64,000 nt of DNA from CAWHBO01 sp963827735 (GTDB lineage Bacteria; Patescibacteriota; Patescibacteriia; Patescibacteriales; UBA12075): contig CAWHBO010000001.1 in NCBI GenBank assembly GCA_963827735.1, positions 1 to 64,000 on the forward strand, written 5' to 3'. Each line of letters begins with the position of its first letter. Position 1 is the first letter of the stretch. The notes under the pieces are model-generated. The model was not told the DNA's origin, did not search any database, and saw only the letters and a list, made by a program, of their open reading frames with translations. Shown here piece after piece: positions 1 to 9,563 of this stretch. Made by a program: the position numbers and the translations under genes.

Positions 1-1
1 C

Positions 2-97
2 GCCACTCAGGTTTTGCATGACGGGGATTGGGTGGAGGTAGATGCGGAAAAGGGGATTGTGAAAACATTGAAAAAAGCAAAAGGGAAGGTCAGTTGA
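2..97 (+). CDS. PEP-utilising swivel (phosphohistidine) domain protein, C-terminal end only
   Basis: Only the last 31 codons lie in the window; the frame opens at base 2 and stops with TGA at 95-97. The peptide (ATQVLHDGDWVEVDAEKGIV then a short basic tail) matches the last strand-rich segment of the six swivel-domain proteins that follow on the same strand, and the DNA closely resembles their 3' ends. The catalytic histidine would lie upstream of the window. It is therefore the first visible member of the tandem family. It ends with a longer tail than its paralogues. Everything upstream is unknown. Confidence 0.75.
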   Translation, partial: ATQVLHDGDWVEVDAEKGIVKTLKKAKGKVS

Positions 98-176
98 CAT
101 GGACGAATGCAGACATTTTTGTTAATTTAAACTATATATTAAATATACACTGTAAATATAAAGTAATCTTTAATAT

Positions 177-484
177 ATGAAAAATAATTTAAAATTAGCG
201 ACAAGATATTTGGAAAATAAACTAAATGAGATTTTGAAAGGTTATTCTTGTCTTTTGATTGGTCCGAGACAAACAGGGAATACAACTTGGTGGAAAGAGT
301 TTTATTTGGTATTATCCAACACTTTGATTGCGGAGAGAGTAGAACCTAACGGCGATCTTTTGGGATGAAAAACTTTTTAAACGACTATCCTAAACAGGCG
401 AAGCATGGTTATGTGATTACGATGGGCAAAAACAATGAAAAATTGGCCGACAACATTACGGCTGTCCCTTGGTTTAATTTATAA
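177..484 (+). pseudogene. DUF4143-type AAA ATPase remnant
   Basis: The first reading frame (177-368, 63 residues) begins like the N-terminus of the AAA / DUF4143 ATPase family: a helical start, then a Walker A-like LLIGPRQTGNTT. The invariant lysine of GKT is replaced by asparagine, so nucleotide binding should be lost. The frame then breaks. The following bases up to the TAA at 482-484 encode, in another phase, a peptide ending AVPWFNL, which resembles the C-terminus of the same family. An internal deletion of most of the gene (normally near 400 residues) therefore joined the two ends. These ATPases are often mobile or toxin-antitoxin-like accessory genes. It sits as an interruption between the first and second swivel-domain genes. 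Confidence 0.6.
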
Positions 485-502
485 AAAATAATATCCAGCA
501 TC

Positions 503-2086
503 ATGAAAATTGATAAATATAAGATAAATAAGCTTCCCAAAACTTTTCAGATTTTTGATGATGATATTTTAAGGAATCGCGATTGGTATGAAAAGAGCTG
601 GGGAGGATTGCTCGGGCCATTGTTTATTGTCGGATACGGGTGTGTGGAAATCTTAAATCAAAGAGTCAAAGATACTTTTCTGACAAGTTTTTGTTTTGTA
701 AAAAATGACAAAATGAGTTGGTTTTGGGATGGTCGTGATTTAAGAAAAATCAGGGGAAGAGTATTGAAAATAGCCGCGGATAATCCTCAAAAAATTAATC
801 ATTGGTTCAAACAGTGGGAAAATGAATGGAAGATATTTTTGGATGTTTACAGGGTTTATGAAAATACGAACATAAAAAAACTGACAGACAAAGAGCTTTA
901 TCGTGCATATCAAAAAATCAGAGATGCTTACGTGATTGTTAATTCTTTGCCATATCTTGCCGATTCATTTTTGTCCAACGAAAAAGATGATTGGCTCGTA
1001 TCGATGATAACCGAAGAATTAAAAAATAAAATAAAACCAAACATTTTACCGGAAATGATCTCCAAACTCACAGCGGCAACGAATAATTCTTTTTCCAAAA
1101 ATGAGCATATCGATTTGTTAAATTTGGCAATCAAAGTAAAAGAAGAAAAACCATTGATAAAATTTATTCTTAAAAATGATTTCAAAACTTCAAAAAAAGA
1201 AATACAAAAATACCCTGACATATTTTCTTTGCTAAAAAACCACACAGCTAAATATTATTGGGTTGAGAACAGTTATTTTCATGCCAACAGGCTGAGTGAA
1301 GATTATTTTTTAAACAAAGTTATAAAAATTTTGCAAAATAAATCTCCACTCTCAAGATACGATCAAAATAAACTTGAACCCGCTCAAAACAAAAAAGTAA
1401 AAGACTTGATTTATAAAAAATACCAGGTAACTCAGAAGCTTAAAAAAGTTATTGCTTTGTCAGAAAGATTTTCTCATTGGCAGGACACCAGGAAATCGTG
1501 CGTATTTTTGGCAAATGATTTTTTGTTTAGATTTTATAAAGAAGCATCAAGAAGAACTGGGATCAGTTTAAGGGAAATATTTTACACAATTGACCCTGAG
1601 CTAAAATCAATCATATTAAACAAGGGCGTTGATCATCAAAAATTAATCAACAGAAGAAAAAACGGATGTCTGTTTGTGCATTCTCCCGCAGGCTGGAAAT
1701 TATATGAGGGGAATGAATATGATATGATTGATAAAAAGATATTTTTGGAAAAATCAGAAAATATTCAAGAGATCAGAGGCGTGCCGGCATCTCCCGGAAA
1801 AATTATCGGAAAAGTCAGAATAATCTTAAAACCAAGCCAACTAAACAAAATTGAACTAGGAGACATACTGGTAGCTAACAACACTACCCCGGATTTTGTT
1901 CCGGCCATGAAAAAAGCTGCCGCTATCATCACTGAACAAGGCGGAATTACCACGCACGCAGCCGTCGTTTCCCGTGAGCTAAAAGTACCCTGCATCATCG
2001 GCACGAAGATTGCCACACAAGTTTTGCATGACGGTGATTTGGTGGAGGTGGATGCGGATCAGGGGATTGTTAAAATCATAAAATAA
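503..2086 (+). CDS. PEP-utilising swivel-domain protein, array member 1 (527 aa)
   Basis: The C-terminal ~110 residues form a PEP-utilising mobile (swivel) domain: the motif GGITTHAAVVSRE puts the phosphorylatable histidine near residue 485, followed by the family's IIGT and DGD.VEVDA strands. The first ~410 residues are mostly helical and match no family I recognise. They contain two motifs shared with later members, KYYWVENSY and WQDTRK, so this is a homologous but fast-evolving middle domain. There is no ATP-grasp domain and no C-terminal TIM barrel, so the protein cannot be a complete PEP synthase or pyruvate phosphate dikinase. By analogy with rifampin phosphotransferase, the middle domain could hold the acceptor. 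The ATP-grasp partner is probably the gene at 8596. The next gene starts 21 bases downstream. No Shine-Dalgarno is visible. Confidence 0.8.
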   Translation: MKIDKYKINKLPKTFQIFDDDILRNRDWYEKSWGGLLGPLFIVGYGCVEILNQRVKDTFLTSFCFVKNDKMSWFWDGRDLRKIRGRVLKIAADNPQKINHWFKQWENEWKIFLDVYRVYENTNIKKLTDKELYRAYQKIRDAYVIVNSLPYLADSFLSNEKDDWLVSMITEELKNKIKPNILPEMISKLTAATNNSFSKNEHIDLLNLAIKVKEEKPLIKFILKNDFKTSKKEIQKYPDIFSLLKNHTAKYYWVENSYFHANRLSEDYFLNKVIKILQNKSPLSRYDQNKLEPAQNKKVKDLIYKKYQVTQKLKKVIALSERFSHWQDTRKSCVFLANDFLFRFYKEASRRTGISLREIFYTIDPELKSIILNKGVDHQKLINRRKNGCLFVHSPAGWKLYEGNEYDMIDKKIFLEKSENIQEIRGVPASPGKIIGKVRIILKPSQLNKIELGDILVANNTTPDFVPAMKKAAAIITEQGGITTHAAVVSRELKVPCIIGTKIATQVLHDGDLVEVDADQGIVKIIK

Positions 2087-2107
2087 ATTATTGTATCTGT
2101 TTCATAT

Positions 2108-3601
2108 ATGATCAAACAAAAAAATACCACCGAAAAAATATTAAAATATATCAAGAGGGATGATTTTTATAAATTTTTCAGCCGGAATATTTGCTTGCAA
2201 ATCAATGAATTATTCTCATGTTATTCAGTTAAGGATTTATATAAATATCGAGGCATACATTTTAGTCAGTTCTCGACAAACCGTGATGGATTTTCTGATT
2301 GTTATAGTCTTAAAAACGAACAAAAAATTGTAAACGGAAAGATAAAAAAGCTTTATCAAAAATCAAACTCAATCAATGATTATTTTGAAAGAAAAGCGCT
2401 TCCTGTGTTTTTGGAATATATTTTGTTTACCAGGAGAATGAATAAAAAATATTCAGCAAAACAGCATCCTTCTCATGTAATTCTTAAAGATTTTGATGAT
2501 TTCGTTAAGATTAACAGCAAATTCGTTTCTAATCTGTGGTTGATATATTTGTCTGATGAAATAATCGATGATATATTCAAGAAAGAACTTTTAAAATATT
2601 TAAAACAGAAGAAAGAAGAATCAAGGATGCGAGAATATATTTTGGTCGCAACTACGCCGCTTTTAAAGACAGCAATCACAAAAGAGCATGAAGAACTGTT
2701 GGAAATTGCGACCGGTAAAGATAAGGATACCAGGAGTATAAAAATTAAAATTCATTGGAAAAAATGGCTATGGTTTCCGTGCTACAATCCTTGCGATAAA
2801 GCTTATGATATTTCTGTTTATAAAAAAGAATTAAAAAAGTATCCAGTAGCGATTGCGAAAGAAGAATTAAAAAGAATAAAGAATGAACATTCTCTGCACA
2901 AGAAAAAATTTACAGCATTTATATCTGATATACAGTCAAATAAGAAACTTTTAAAAGCGACAAAGATGATAAATGCAGTTTGTTTTTATCGAGAATATAG
3001 AAATGATTTGCGTCGGGAAGGTTTATACCTGATTGGATCGTTTTATGAAGCAATCGGTAATCTTCTCCGTGTGAGCTCAAAAGAAATTTGTTATTTGACT
3101 GTTCTCGAGACAAGACAATCAATTATAAAAGAGAAATTGGAGGTTAAGAGAGAGGTGATAAAACGCCGTATAAAAGAATATGCTTTATTTGGCAGCACGA
3201 AGTATAATATATTGATTGATGATGAAAGGACCATCAATGAAATTACAGAAACTTTAAGAAATAAAATTGATAAGAATGATGTTATTCAAGGACAATCGGC
3301 GTGCGGAGGGGTTGGCAAAGGAAGGGTGTGCGTGATTTCTCATATAGATAAATTACAAAAATTCCAAAAAGGCGAGGTACTGGTCGCTTCAATGACGGCG
3401 CCGGATTATGTTTCGGCAATGAAAAAGGCGGCTGCTATCATCACTGATGAAGGTGGCATAACCTGTCACGCAGCAATCGTCTCACGCGAATATAAAATTC
3501 CTTGCGTTGTTGGCACAAAGATCGCCACCCAAGTTTTAAAGGACGGCGATCTGGTGGAGGTGGATGCGGAAAAGGGGATTGTAAAAATTTTGGAAAAATG
3601 A
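2108..3601 (+). CDS. PEP-utilising swivel-domain protein, array member 2 (497 aa)
   Basis: Same architecture as member 1: about 390 variable, lysine-rich helical residues, then a swivel domain with GGITCHAAIVSRE (histidine near residue 454) and a C-terminal VGTKIATQVLKDGDLVEVDA strand set. The middle region has YREYRNDLRREG in the place where member 1 has WQDTRK. The swivel domain is far better conserved between members than the N-terminal part, which suggests a constant phosphate-carrying module fused to diverging partner domains. Its 3' DNA is close to that of member 1 and of the truncated gene at the window start, so gene conversion of the 3' ends is possible. It lies in a same-strand series with spacers of 10 to 41 bases. 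Confidence 0.8.
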   Translation: MIKQKNTTEKILKYIKRDDFYKFFSRNICLQINELFSCYSVKDLYKYRGIHFSQFSTNRDGFSDCYSLKNEQKIVNGKIKKLYQKSNSINDYFERKALPVFLEYILFTRRMNKKYSAKQHPSHVILKDFDDFVKINSKFVSNLWLIYLSDEIIDDIFKKELLKYLKQKKEESRMREYILVATTPLLKTAITKEHEELLEIATGKDKDTRSIKIKIHWKKWLWFPCYNPCDKAYDISVYKKELKKYPVAIAKEELKRIKNEHSLHKKKFTAFISDIQSNKKLLKATKMINAVCFYREYRNDLRREGLYLIGSFYEAIGNLLRVSSKEICYLTVLETRQSIIKEKLEVKREVIKRRIKEYALFGSTKYNILIDDERTINEITETLRNKIDKNDVIQGQSACGGVGKGRVCVISHIDKLQKFQKGEVLVASMTAPDYVSAMKKAAAIITDEGGITCHAAIVSREYKIPCVVGTKIATQVLKDGDLVEVDAEKGIVKILEK

Positions 3602-3611
3602 AAATAACTTT

Positions 3612-4986
3612 ATGAAAAAAATAGACCCGGAAAAATGGAAAGATTCATTCAAGTGGCAATATGAAGCCTACCCATTTTTCACGTCCGTTTATAATCACGC
3701 GGCTGATAAGAATATCAAGAATAAATACTTTGCTGATTTCAGTTTTTTGATCAATCTGTTCCAAGTTAATCATTTGTCGGCATATCAGCCGAGAATAAAA
3801 ATCGTGAAAATCGGAAAAATGGCGATCAGAGAATCATTGGCGGGTGACGCCTCATATTTAAAAGAGGTAAAAAAAATCCATGCCAGGATAAAAAAAGCGA
3901 TAAACAAATGTTTACAAATAAAAAAAACCAACGAGGCGTACAAAGATTTGAAATGCTGGTGGCCGCAAACACAAAAAGCTTTATCATGCGCCGCCAACAT
4001 CATCTTTTGTTTTGATTATACTTTTGACGGATTCTTAAATGAGCTAAAAATAAAAAATGAAAAAGACTTTGAAATTATAAATCGCCATATTTATAACAAA
4101 AAGCGGTCTTTTATGGATGAAGCCGGAAAAAAATTGCTTGAGTTGAACGAAAAACATCCTGACAATTTTGATAAAGTTTTTTTTCTTTTTAAAAAAGATT
4201 TTGGGTGGTTCCAAAATTCATATAAAGGAATTTTTGATATCAACAAGAAATGGTTGAGCGATTATCTGCGTAGCATGAAAAGTAAAAAAAAACAAAGAGA
4301 CACGTGCTGCGAATCCTAATCTTGAATTACCATGTAAATATAAAATTCTTGTTGAATTGGCAAATGAAATTATTGTTTTCAGGGACGATAAAAAGAAACT
4401 TTTGCTTTTAGCCGTCAGCCTGATGGAGCCATGGCTGAAAGATTTGGCAAAAAATCATAAATGGAGTTTTGAAGCTTTGCGCTGGCTGTCAATGGATGAA
4501 ATTTTAAAAATTTCAAAAAACAGGGATTTATTATTTTTAGAAAAAGCGATAAAATACATGCAAGAAGATAAAAGGCTTGGCATCATGACTGATGGCGGTT
4601 ATGATGATATGGATGACAATTTTTGGAAGGCTGTCCAAAAGTATCACGCGGCGGCTAAAAATATAAAAATGATCAAAGGCTTACCGGCCAGTCGGGGAGT
4701 TTATCGCGGCCGAGTAAAAATTGTTTTGGATGCCAAAAAAGAATCCGGAAAATTCAAAAAAGGCGACATCCTTGTAACCTCAATGACTAGGCCGGAATTC
4801 TTTCCTTTGATGAGCAGAGCCGGAGCATTCATCACGGACGAAGGCGGAATTTCCTGTCACGCGGCTATCATCGCCCGCGAAATGAAGAAGCCCTGCATTA
4901 TCGGCACGAAAATCGCGACTCAGGTTTTGCATGACGGCGATTTGGCGGAAGTGGATGCGGATTTGGGGATTGTAAAAATTTTATAA
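3612..4986 (+). pseudogene. PEP-utilising swivel-domain protein, array member 3, frameshifted
   Basis: Two frames make one gene. Frame one (3612-4319) gives the helical N-terminal part with WFQNSYKG, the counterpart of the KYYW..NSY motif. Frame two, open through 4293-4986, continues with VFRDDKKK (counterpart of WQDTRK) and a complete swivel domain with GGISCHAAIIARE. The switch to the +1 frame fits one extra base in the run of nine A at 4284-4292. Joined, the product would be about 457 residues, the size of its neighbours. If the shift is real the catalytic part could only be made from the internal ATG near 4555 or another internal start. A homopolymer error in the assembly is equally plausible, since two other genes in this window show the same type of shift. 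Confidence 0.7.
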
Positions 4987-5001
4987 ATATAAATTCAAAA
5001 T

Positions 5002-6067
5002 ATGCATGATGCCATGAAAAAAATCAAAGACCATGCCTGGAAGCAGATTTGGGCGGGAAGCTGGAACCTGCTAAATGTTTCTGATTGGGGCGAGTTTTAC
5101 TTAAGCGGACTTGAATGTGAGGGGAAGATTTTTTTAAACCAGATTATTTTTTTCATCAAAGACGGCAAGAGCTCCGGCTGGGCCGTGGAAAAAGAAGTGG
5201 CAGATTTTTCCAATCATCTGGCCCGGGTCTTTGGAAACGACAAAGAAAAAGTAAAAAAATTGGCGATTGTGTTGAAGCAAAGCGGAAAAACCGCGTTAGA
5301 TTTTATGGTAGAAAACAAAAGCAACATTACGCCCCAAATTTATCGGAAATATCAAGAATTGATCAGAAAGCAGTATATCCCGCATGTCACAGTCAAGTAT
5401 ATGGTGGACGGTTTATCGCCTGAAAATTTGAAAATTTTTTTGCCGATCCTGGAAGAAGCCAGAGTGGCGGTTGAGCCGGTATTCAAGATGACGCTTGAAT
5501 TTGATGAGTGCCTGGCGCAGGCTATCGCCAAAGAAAAGCAGGTCCAAGATCATCAGTTGTTTTTGTTTATGACGCAGGCAGAACTGGGAAATTATTTTAA
5601 AACCAAGGCGATCCCTAAGCTTGAAATTTTGAAAGAAAGACGAAAGCTGTCTGCGCTGGTTTTTTTCCAATCGGACCGGCCGGAGCTTTTTGTGGGTGAA
5701 AATGCCCAAGCAGTGGAGAAAGCGGTTATGGAAGTCAAGGAAACCGCCCAACTCCAAGGCAACACTGCTTATCCAGGGAAAGCCAAAGGGATCAGCGAGA
5801 ATTGTGATGGATCCAAACAATCCGGGAGAATTCAACGAAGGGGACATTTTGATCACGGGAATGACCAGGCCGGAGTATCTGTACCTGATGAAAAAATCAG
5901 CGGCGGTCGTAACTGAATCGGGTGGCATCCTTTCCCACGCGGCCATCGTTTCACGCGAGATCAAGAAACCTTGCGTCATCGGCACCAAGATCGCGACCAC
6001 AGTTATCAAGAACGGAGATCTGGTGGAGGTGAATGCGGATTTAGTGATTGTAAAAATAATTAAGTGA
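5002..6067 (+). pseudogene. PEP-utilising swivel-domain protein, array member 4, frameshifted
   Basis: The N-terminal frame begins at 5002 and runs correctly through NTAYPGKAKG, the entry to the swivel domain; the domain then continues in the +1 frame as ARIVMDPNNPGEFNEGDIL up to the TAA at 6067. Removing one G from the GGG near 5790 restores a single product of about 354 residues. The swivel domain has GGILSHAAIVSRE, with serine before the active histidine in place of cysteine or threonine. The N-terminal part is less lysine-rich and the DNA less AT-rich than in the neighbours, so this member may have a different history. It is probably inactive if the frameshift is genuine. Confidence 0.7.
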
Positions 6068-6108
6068 AGTTCCGTTGTTGGAAAAGTAATTTATGGATTT
6101 TGTAAAAT

Positions 6109-7161
6109 ATGAAAAAAGAAAATTTACAGCCTAAATCTACAAAACAAAAAATAGTTTTCAAGAAATCTAATTCTCGCGAAACCACTCTTTTCATGCAATC
6201 ACTCTGGGCAAAAGCAATGAGCGAAGGAATTGTTGAAAAGTTTGGTTGGGAAAATCCGTATTTACCATTCGTTGTTCATTATGTAAATGATGGCGTGGTT
6301 GAAATTTGGGAACACGAAAAAGCGATTAAATGGTTCCATGACAGATTGTTCAAAGAGATAAAAAATGATAATGTTTTTTTAACAGCCAGATTAAAAGAAT
6401 ATAAAAAATTAGTTGTTAAGATCAAAAAGATACATTCTAAATTAAATTTTAAAAATGAAGCTGAAATCAAAGCATACACAAAATTAATTTATCTTTCAAT
6501 TTTATGTATGTCATTGTTTTATTATGTTGGGTTAGATGAAAGAATGCCCAAAAACTCAATGAAGATAGCCTTTTTGGGCAGACAAGAATACGATTTGTTT
6601 GCCAAATCCGATCATTTTATTCGCGATATTATTGCTAAAATCGGAAAAATCCCAAAAAATCTTGCCTCATTTGTTTTGCCTGAGGAGATTTTCTCCATGC
6701 CTTCACTTTTAATTTTGAGAAAACGCCAAAAACATTTTTTGCTTATTGACGGCTGGCAATCATATTCCGGCACCAAAGATGATTATCTCGCTGAACATCC
6801 GAAGGTTATTTTTGAAGATATTAAAATTGGCGATAATATAATGGAGATTTCCGGACAGTCTGCCTATAAAGGAAAAATTCAAGGCTATGTTCGTATTGTT
6901 CGGAAGAAAATTGATTTGAAAAAAGTAAAAAAAGGGGATGTTATCGTATCGCCCATGACGAGCCCTGATTATTTATCTGCAATGAAAAAATCTGCGGCCT
7001 TTGTAACTGACGAAGGCGGCATAACCTGCCACGCGGCCATTATCGCGCGTGAAATGAAAAAACCCTGCATCATTGGAACAAAAATTGCAACCAAAGTTTT
7101 GAATGATGGGGACTTGGTTGAGGTGAATGCGGATTTTGGGATTGTAAAAATAATAAAATAG
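6109..7161 (+). CDS. PEP-utilising swivel-domain protein, array member 5 (350 aa)
   Basis: This is the shortest intact member. About 235 helical N-terminal residues (MKKENLQPKS..., with HYVNDGVVEIW near residue 60) are followed by a standard swivel domain: SGQSAYKGKIQGYVRIV, then GGITCHAAIIARE with the histidine near residue 308, then IIGTKIATKVLNDGDLVEV. It lacks a clear KYYW..NSY motif, so its middle domain has lost or replaced a segment found in members 1, 3 and 6. The swivel domain is nearly the same at the protein level as in member 3. Neither an ATP-grasp nor a TIM-barrel domain is present. It precedes member 6 by 9 bases. Confidence 0.8.
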   Translation: MKKENLQPKSTKQKIVFKKSNSRETTLFMQSLWAKAMSEGIVEKFGWENPYLPFVVHYVNDGVVEIWEHEKAIKWFHDRLFKEIKNDNVFLTARLKEYKKLVVKIKKIHSKLNFKNEAEIKAYTKLIYLSILCMSLFYYVGLDERMPKNSMKIAFLGRQEYDLFAKSDHFIRDIIAKIGKIPKNLASFVLPEEIFSMPSLLILRKRQKHFLLIDGWQSYSGTKDDYLAEHPKVIFEDIKIGDNIMEISGQSAYKGKIQGYVRIVRKKIDLKKVKKGDVIVSPMTSPDYLSAMKKSAAFVTDEGGITCHAAIIAREMKKPCIIGTKIATKVLNDGDLVEVNADFGIVKIIK

Positions 7162-7170
7162 TTTGACTGT

Positions 7171-8586
7171 ATGGAAAAAATTAAATATATAAAATTTGTA
7201 CTATCGCAAGATTGGTATACCCAAGGGTTTAATGGCGTCCCTGTTTATTTAAACTCATGTGCCGCCAGCATGTCGGTTATGAATGAATATTTTGGTTTTG
7301 GGTATTCAAAATTTATTTGCGAATATAAAAATGACTATTGTGAATATGGATACTTAAAAAAAGACATGGAGAAAATTTGGATGAATGTTAAGAAGATGCT
7401 TAAGAAAGATAAAAAATATTTGGTAAATGCAAAAAATAAATATGAAGAAGTTTTTGCGTCATATGAAAAAATATTTAAAAATATCAAAGAAGAGGATATT
7501 GCTCAAATGAGTGATGAAGATCTTGTAAAATTTTTTAAAGATAGTATTGAGGTAATGATATATTCTGTTGGTATAGCGCATATTTTGGAAGGGGTAAGCT
7601 TTGAATTGGAAAAGGAAATTAAAGACAAACTTTTTATCCAAATAAAAGATAAAAAACAATTCAACCAATATTTTTCTCAAATAACCGCACCATCAGAAAT
7701 GTCATTTTTTGCGCGAGAAGAAAAAGATTTTATAAAAATTGTTAAATCTGATAAAAAAATACGTGAAAAATTACTTTCCGCACATTTTATAAAATATTAT
7801 TGGATAAGAAATAGCTATGTTGGACCGCAAGTAATAAACAGGAATTTTCTTCAAGAAAGAATTGACAATTATAACGTAAAAGAAGAACAGGTCAAAAAAC
7901 GAAACAAATTTAAAATAAGTTCTGATATTAATGAAATGGTTAATATCATAAATTTTTGCACAATTTGGCAAGATCAAAGAAAGGAGAACATATTAAAGTC
8001 AATCAGTTATGTCGGCATGTATATCAACGAATTATCTCATAGAACAAAGATTTCTAAACGTTTATTAGGTTATTTGGGTATAAATGATATAAAGAAATTA
8101 AAAAAAATTAACGATTTAAATAAAATTATAAGCGAGTTAATGAAAAGAGTGAGGGGTGTGCTGTTTGTCATAGATGAAAAAGGAGAGGAAAGGCTTATAG
8201 ATGAAAACTATAAAAAATATGTAAAAATAAAAAAATCTAAAGAATCATTAAATAAAGAAAAGAATGTAGACCTTCACGGTACCACGGCCTGCGAGGGGAC
8301 TGCCATTGGGAAAGTGAGAATTTGTAAAGACATACAAACCATTAATTTGGTGGAGTCAGGTGATGTTTTGGTAACGTCAATGACAAGGCCGGAATTTATG
8401 CCTGCGATCAAGCTAGCAGCCGCTATTATAACTGACGAGGGTGGTATCACTTGCCATGCGGCAATTATAGCCAGAGAATTAAACATCCCAACTATTATTG
8501 GCACAAAAATTGCCACGAAAGTGTTAAAAAATGGTATGATTGTTGAAGTCAAGGCAAGTCATGGAATCGTAAAAATTATAAAATAA
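7171..8586 (+). CDS. PEP-utilising swivel-domain protein, array member 6 (471 aa)
   Basis: The N-terminal ~360 residues are helical, very rich in lysine and AT-rich at the DNA level. They carry the family motifs KYYWIRNSY (near residue 207) and IWQDQRKEN (near residue 266). The swivel domain follows: HGTTACEGTAIGKVRI, MTRPEFMPAIK, GGITCHAAIIARE with the active histidine near residue 429, and a final strand set in which the usual DGD is NGM. It lies directly before the ATP-grasp gene (9 bases apart), so it is the member most likely to be translated together with it. The natural acceptor of the phosphate is unknown. Confidence 0.8.
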   Translation: MEKIKYIKFVLSQDWYTQGFNGVPVYLNSCAASMSVMNEYFGFGYSKFICEYKNDYCEYGYLKKDMEKIWMNVKKMLKKDKKYLVNAKNKYEEVFASYEKIFKNIKEEDIAQMSDEDLVKFFKDSIEVMIYSVGIAHILEGVSFELEKEIKDKLFIQIKDKKQFNQYFSQITAPSEMSFFAREEKDFIKIVKSDKKIREKLLSAHFIKYYWIRNSYVGPQVINRNFLQERIDNYNVKEEQVKKRNKFKISSDINEMVNIINFCTIWQDQRKENILKSISYVGMYINELSHRTKISKRLLGYLGINDIKKLKKINDLNKIISELMKRVRGVLFVIDEKGEERLIDENYKKYVKIKKSKESLNKEKNVDLHGTTACEGTAIGKVRICKDIQTINLVESGDVLVTSMTRPEFMPAIKLAAAIITDEGGITCHAAIIARELNIPTIIGTKIATKVLKNGMIVEVKASHGIVKIIK

Positions 8587-8595
8587 ATATAATAT

Positions 8596-9540
8596 ATGGA
8601 AAAATTCACAAAAAATTTCAAAGACATCACAAAGAAAGACGTTAACATTGCCGGAGGGAAAGGGGCTTCGCTCGGGGAGATGCTTAACAGTCAGATTCCG
8701 GTACCGCCGGGATTTGTGATTCTCGCTTCAGCTTTTGACCGGTTTATGGAAGAAACGGATTTGACCCAGGATATCAGGGCCCAGCTTGATGCCATCAATT
8801 TTGAAGATGTCAATTCAGTGGATAAAGCGTCAGCCATCATTCGCGATTTGATTCATGACGCGGATGTTCCGGCTGATTTGGACAAAGAATTTGAGGCAGA
8901 CTTTAAAAAATTGAAAGCGGAATTCGTGGCGGTACGGTCTTCAGCCACGGCTGAAGATTCGGACGTAGCGTCTTGGGCAGGGGAGTTGGAGAGTTATCTA
9001 AACACCACCGACAAGACTTTGCTTGTGAACATCAAAAGATGCTGGTCGTCGCTCTTTACGCCGCGAGCGATTTTTTATCGCAAAGAAAAAGGGCTGATTG
9101 ATTCGCATGTGAGTGTGGCGGTGGTGGTGCAGGAAATGGTGGAATCGGAAATTTCCGGAATTTGTTTTACGGTTCATCCGGTAACGGAAGACAAGAATCA
9201 GATGATCATTGAAGCGGGTTATGGCCTGGGGGAAGCGATTGTTTCCGGTTCAATCACGCCTGATTCATATGTTTTGGATAAGCGGGATTTTTCTATCATT
9301 GACACCAACATCGCCAAACAGGAAAAAATGATCGTGCGCAACGCGGGCAAGGGCGTCAAATGGACGGCGGTCAAGAAAAGCGAACAGGAAAAACAGAAAT
9401 TGACCGGCAAACAGATCGTAGAGCTGGCAAAAATCTGCCGCGGGATTGAGAAACATTATAAAAAACCGGAAGACATTGAATGGGCTTTTCGCGGCGGAAA
9501 ATTTTATATCGTCCAGTCGCGGCCGATAACCACGCTATAA
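8596..9540 (+). CDS. Stand-alone PEP synthase / pyruvate phosphate dikinase-type ATP-grasp domain
   Basis: The 314-residue product is exactly the N-terminal ATP-binding domain (PPDK_N) of PEP synthase and rifampin phosphotransferase. Visible elements in order: GGKGASLGEM near the start, PVPPGF, the ATP-contacting AVRSSATAEDSD with AGELESYLN (residues ~115-140), VQEMVESEISGICFTVHP, IEAGYGLGEAIVSG, and the closing IEWAF.GGKFYIVQSRPIT. Nothing follows: no swivel histidine domain and no TIM barrel. In the known enzymes this domain transfers a pyrophosphoryl group from ATP to the swivel histidine, releasing AMP. Here the histidine domains are separate proteins encoded just upstream, so it is proposed to phosphorylate them in trans. 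The gene is more GC-rich and more conserved than the upstream members. It closes the array. Confidence 0.88.
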   Translation: MEKFTKNFKDITKKDVNIAGGKGASLGEMLNSQIPVPPGFVILASAFDRFMEETDLTQDIRAQLDAINFEDVNSVDKASAIIRDLIHDADVPADLDKEFEADFKKLKAEFVAVRSSATAEDSDVASWAGELESYLNTTDKTLLVNIKRCWSSLFTPRAIFYRKEKGLIDSHVSVAVVVQEMVESEISGICFTVHPVTEDKNQMIIEAGYGLGEAIVSGSITPDSYVLDKRDFSIIDTNIAKQEKMIVRNAGKGVKWTAVKKSEQEKQKLTGKQIVELAKICRGIEKHYKKPEDIEWAFRGGKFYIVQSRPITTL

Positions 9541-9563
9541 ATATTTATTCTTTGGGCTAGACA

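Noticed and set aside
503..9540. Ordinary PEP synthase operon
   Set aside because: The C-terminal TIM-barrel domain that binds pyruvate is missing from all genes, and swivel domains outnumber the ATP-grasp domain seven to one.
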